A stretch of 6,757 nucleotides of DNA, from assembly GCA_013140935.1 (NCBI GenBank), contig JABFSD010000758.1:1-6757 (forward strand), given 5' to 3'. The notes under the pieces were generated by a model. That model was not told the DNA's origin and searched no databases. It saw nothing but the letters and a program-made list of their open reading frames with translations. Both the position numbers and the translations under genes were made by a program. Positions 4,957 to 6,757 of the stretch are shown here, piece after piece; position 1 is the stretch's first letter, and each line of letters begins with the position of its first letter. This DNA is from Acidobacteriota bacterium. GTDB taxonomy: Bacteria > Acidobacteriota > Blastocatellia > RBC074.

Positions 4957-6757
4957 TCACTCTTCCAGCAGCTTGCCTGTGAATACTTTCTGCCCGCCTA
5001 ACGCTGTATGGAACCCGTAGATCGCGATTGCCAGAATTGTCCCCACGACCACCAGCGCCGAGTTTGTATACCAAGCCGAGAAATGCAGAGTCATTGGGTA
5101 AGACAGAAATTCAATGACACAGAAAAACGTGACAAAGGCGAAGTACCCAAAACGCAACAGAATGAAAATAATTAAAAGAGGAAACAGTCCGTTAAAGGTG
5201 CGCATCAATAGGCCACCTCCAGGAGGACTCAGCAGCAAGACAAAAAGTAAAACCAAAATAACCGTCGCCAACCATTGCCACCGCACGAGAGTGCGCAACA
5301 CAAACAGCAGAAACAGGCATAACAGGGTTCCTGGTATCCAAAGAGGTGGGATTGCGAAACCCGAAGCAAGCAGAAAGCGGAACCCGGGGAGCGCTTCTCG
5401 TGCGAACTCATCCATCGAAACGGTATTGTTGCTATAGAAAATCAGAGGCAGGTTCAAAATGGTGACAGCGGCAATCGCCATCAGGGTACCCATGAGCAAA
5501 TCACGACCAACCTTTGGATCACGCAGGTTGCCACTAAGCACTCGATTCCACGAAATCAAAACCACCGGCCAGCGCCGCCGCACATACGGTTCGAGCGCGA
5601 TGTAGAGTACCCAGCCAAAGCCTGCCCATAACAAGGCACGGCTGACTCCAATCCCGAAAAATCCAGCAATCTCGTAAGCAATATCTGGGGAATGATGCGC
5701 GCCAAAGAGCCAACTCAATATGCTGGAGAAAAAGATGAAAGCCGCCAGTCTGAAAGCTCCACGCCGATCCCCGCGCCCCTCGCGAAAATTGTGGCGAACA
5801 AGCAGTGAAGCCCCAAGCAGAAGCAAACCAACGATGATGATGAACACGATATTAGCGGTGGTCTGCTCAATTTCTTGCATCCGCGCAGCGCTGGTCCAGG
5901 GCCAGATGAGTTGAAAATAAATCGGTTTGCCGCGATACGCAGCGGCTTCGATACGCAGAGGAATCTGCGGTAGCGCCGGATGCGTTCCCGTCCAGGCAGC
6001 TCGCACATCACAAACCGCCAGTGGAGCCCATTGTGATGGGGCCAAACTGAAGCTTGTCGGATCAAGGCCAGCGGCAATGAATAATGGTTTCCAATCCGGT
6101 GGTTGTGGAGTATCGGAAGACTGATCTACCTGGGGTGGCACGGCCTCGAAGCGGGTCAACCGCCCTTTCGAATCCAGCCAGACGCCAATCATCCCGGATA
6201 TTTCTCGTGGCGGATCATAATCATCAACCCATCCGGCACTCCGTGATTGTAGATACTGCGGACTTTGGCGATACCAGTAAATCAAGGGTGATTGTACCGT
6301 TGCAAATAGATCGCGTTGTTTGTCCGAGGGAATGTTTTTACGAACGTACTCGCCGTATTCCCCATTAATCTTGTACCCAGAAGCGCTGTCTGCCGGACGG
6401 TTCGTGTACCCAAGTTGCCGCGTTATGTCCTGTGCTTTGCGCGTCAAATCTTCCGGCGAATATTCGCGCAACAAACTTGGGTAGATTGAAATTTTGTCTC
6501 CAAGCGCCGCATTAACAATCAATCCCACAACGACTGCGATTAGACACGCCACCGCATACATCGGCTTCATCCCTTCTTTCGACCCCGCTGCCGCGACCAT
6601 CGCCGGCGAAGGCGGCTCGCCCATCGCCAGCGCCGCCGCCAACGGATCGCCGCCCGGCAACGCATCCGCAACTTGTTTGGCCGAGGCCAATCGCTTCGAC
6701 GGGTCTTTTTCCAGACAGCGCAGAATTACACGCTCGACCAGCGGATCAATGTCTTTG
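4957..6757 (-). CDS. Receptor-like Ser/Thr protein kinase with polytopic C-terminal membrane domain, 5' end outside window
   Basis: The frame is open to the right edge, so the true start and most of the kinase domain are not visible. The first residues, DIDPLVERVILRCLEKDPSK, then R, are the end of a PknB-type kinase domain; that Arg (codon 22 from the edge) is the conserved subdomain XI arginine. A cytoplasmic linker with ALPGGDPLAAAL and PSPAMVAAAG follows, then a membrane span (about 67-85). Residues 87-301 form a predicted extracytoplasmic region of about 215 residues with no family I recognise. From about 302 to the end are some nine or ten hydrophobic segments. Such proteins phosphorylate cytoplasmic targets in response to unknown signals; here the outer domain or membrane bundle would be the sensor. 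The C-terminus is GKLLEE. Nothing upstream is visible, so regulation cannot be judged. The kinase assignment rests on about 25 residues plus the linker, but these are distinctive. Confidence 0.88.
   Translation of the reverse strand, partial: KDIDPLVERVILRCLEKDPSKRLASAKQVADALPGGDPLAAALAMGEPPSPAMVAAAGSKEGMKPMYAVACLIAVVVGLIVNAALGDKISIYPSLLREYSPEDLTRKAQDITRQLGYTNRPADSASGYKINGEYGEYVRKNIPSDKQRDLFATVQSPLIYWYRQSPQYLQSRSAGWVDDYDPPREISGMIGVWLDSKGRLTRFEAVPPQVDQSSDTPQPPDWKPLFIAAGLDPTSFSLAPSQWAPLAVCDVRAAWTGTHPALPQIPLRIEAAAYRGKPIYFQLIWPWTSAARMQEIEQTTANIVFIIIVGLLLLGASLLVRHNFREGRGDRRGAFRLAAFIFFSSILSWLFGAHHSPDIAYEIAGFFGIGVSRALLWAGFGWVLYIALEPYVRRRWPVVLISWNRVLSGNLRDPKVGRDLLMGTLMAIAAVTILNLPLIFYSNNTVSMDEFAREALPGFRFLLASGFAIPPLWIPGTLLCLFLLFVLRTLVRWQWLATVILVLLFVLLLSPPGGGLLMRTFNGLFPLLIIFILLRFGYFAFVTFFCVIEFLSYPMTLHFSAWYTNSALVVVGTILAIAIYGFHTALGGQKVFTGKLLEE

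Noticed and set aside
4795..4992. The inverted repeat with flanking direct repeats as a simple transposon with target-site duplication.
   Set aside because: The direct repeats are 36 bp, diverged at 7 positions and coincide with a coding tail. There is no transposase and no typical insertion-sequence terminal repeat.
6688..6690. TTG as the start codon of the kinase gene.
   Set aside because: The frame continues upstream to the window edge and encodes recognisable kinase C-lobe residues, so the TTG is an internal Leu codon.

Overview
The window most resembles an Acidobacteriota chromosome, probably a Blastocatellia-like soil or sediment lineage. This is an inference: no marker gene here settles it. 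The basis is the membrane-anchored Ser/Thr kinase at the right edge, with its juxtamembrane LPGGDPLAAAL...PSPAMVAAAG motif, a signature I associate with large paralogous kinase families in that phylum. The di-heme peroxidase, the fused homocysteine methyltransferase/MTHFR and the moderate GC content fit. Nothing indicates a phage or plasmid.

Layout. Positions 1-1517 (minus strand) hold a two-gene unit: a di-heme cytochrome c peroxidase/MauG-family protein followed, 5 bp later, by the NAD-dependent DNA ligase ligA, which runs off the left edge. Positions 1518-1746 are a divergent intergenic region with a weak promoter candidate for the peroxidase and a good sigma-70-type promoter for a plus-strand tRNA-Ser(GCU) at 1747-1837. 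Positions 1838-2014 are non-coding and structured: a hairpin, a tandem 13-bp repeat, a second hairpin, and a strong intrinsic terminator whose T-run ends 6 nt before the next start codon. Positions 2015-3865 (plus) encode a bifunctional homocysteine S-methyltransferase/5,10-methylene-THF reductase of the YitJ type.

Positions 3921-4723 (minus) form a compact three-gene operon: a BrnT-like toxin, a CopG/ribbon-helix-helix antitoxin overlapping it by 23 bp, and a DUF2283 protein 4 bp downstream. Positions 4724-4956 are intergenic and hold a 36-bp remnant of a kinase-gene tail and an imperfect inverted repeat made of two hairpins (BIME/REP-like). Positions 4957-6757 (minus) are the C-terminal half of a receptor-like Ser/Thr protein kinase: the end of the kinase domain, one membrane span, a roughly 215-residue extracytoplasmic region and a polytopic membrane domain. 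It runs off the right edge.

The genes do not form one pathway. The points most worth follow-up are the attenuator-like leader of the methionine/folate gene, the toxin-antitoxin operon with a DUF2283 third member, and the inverted-repeat element lying between two copies of the kinase gene's 3' end.
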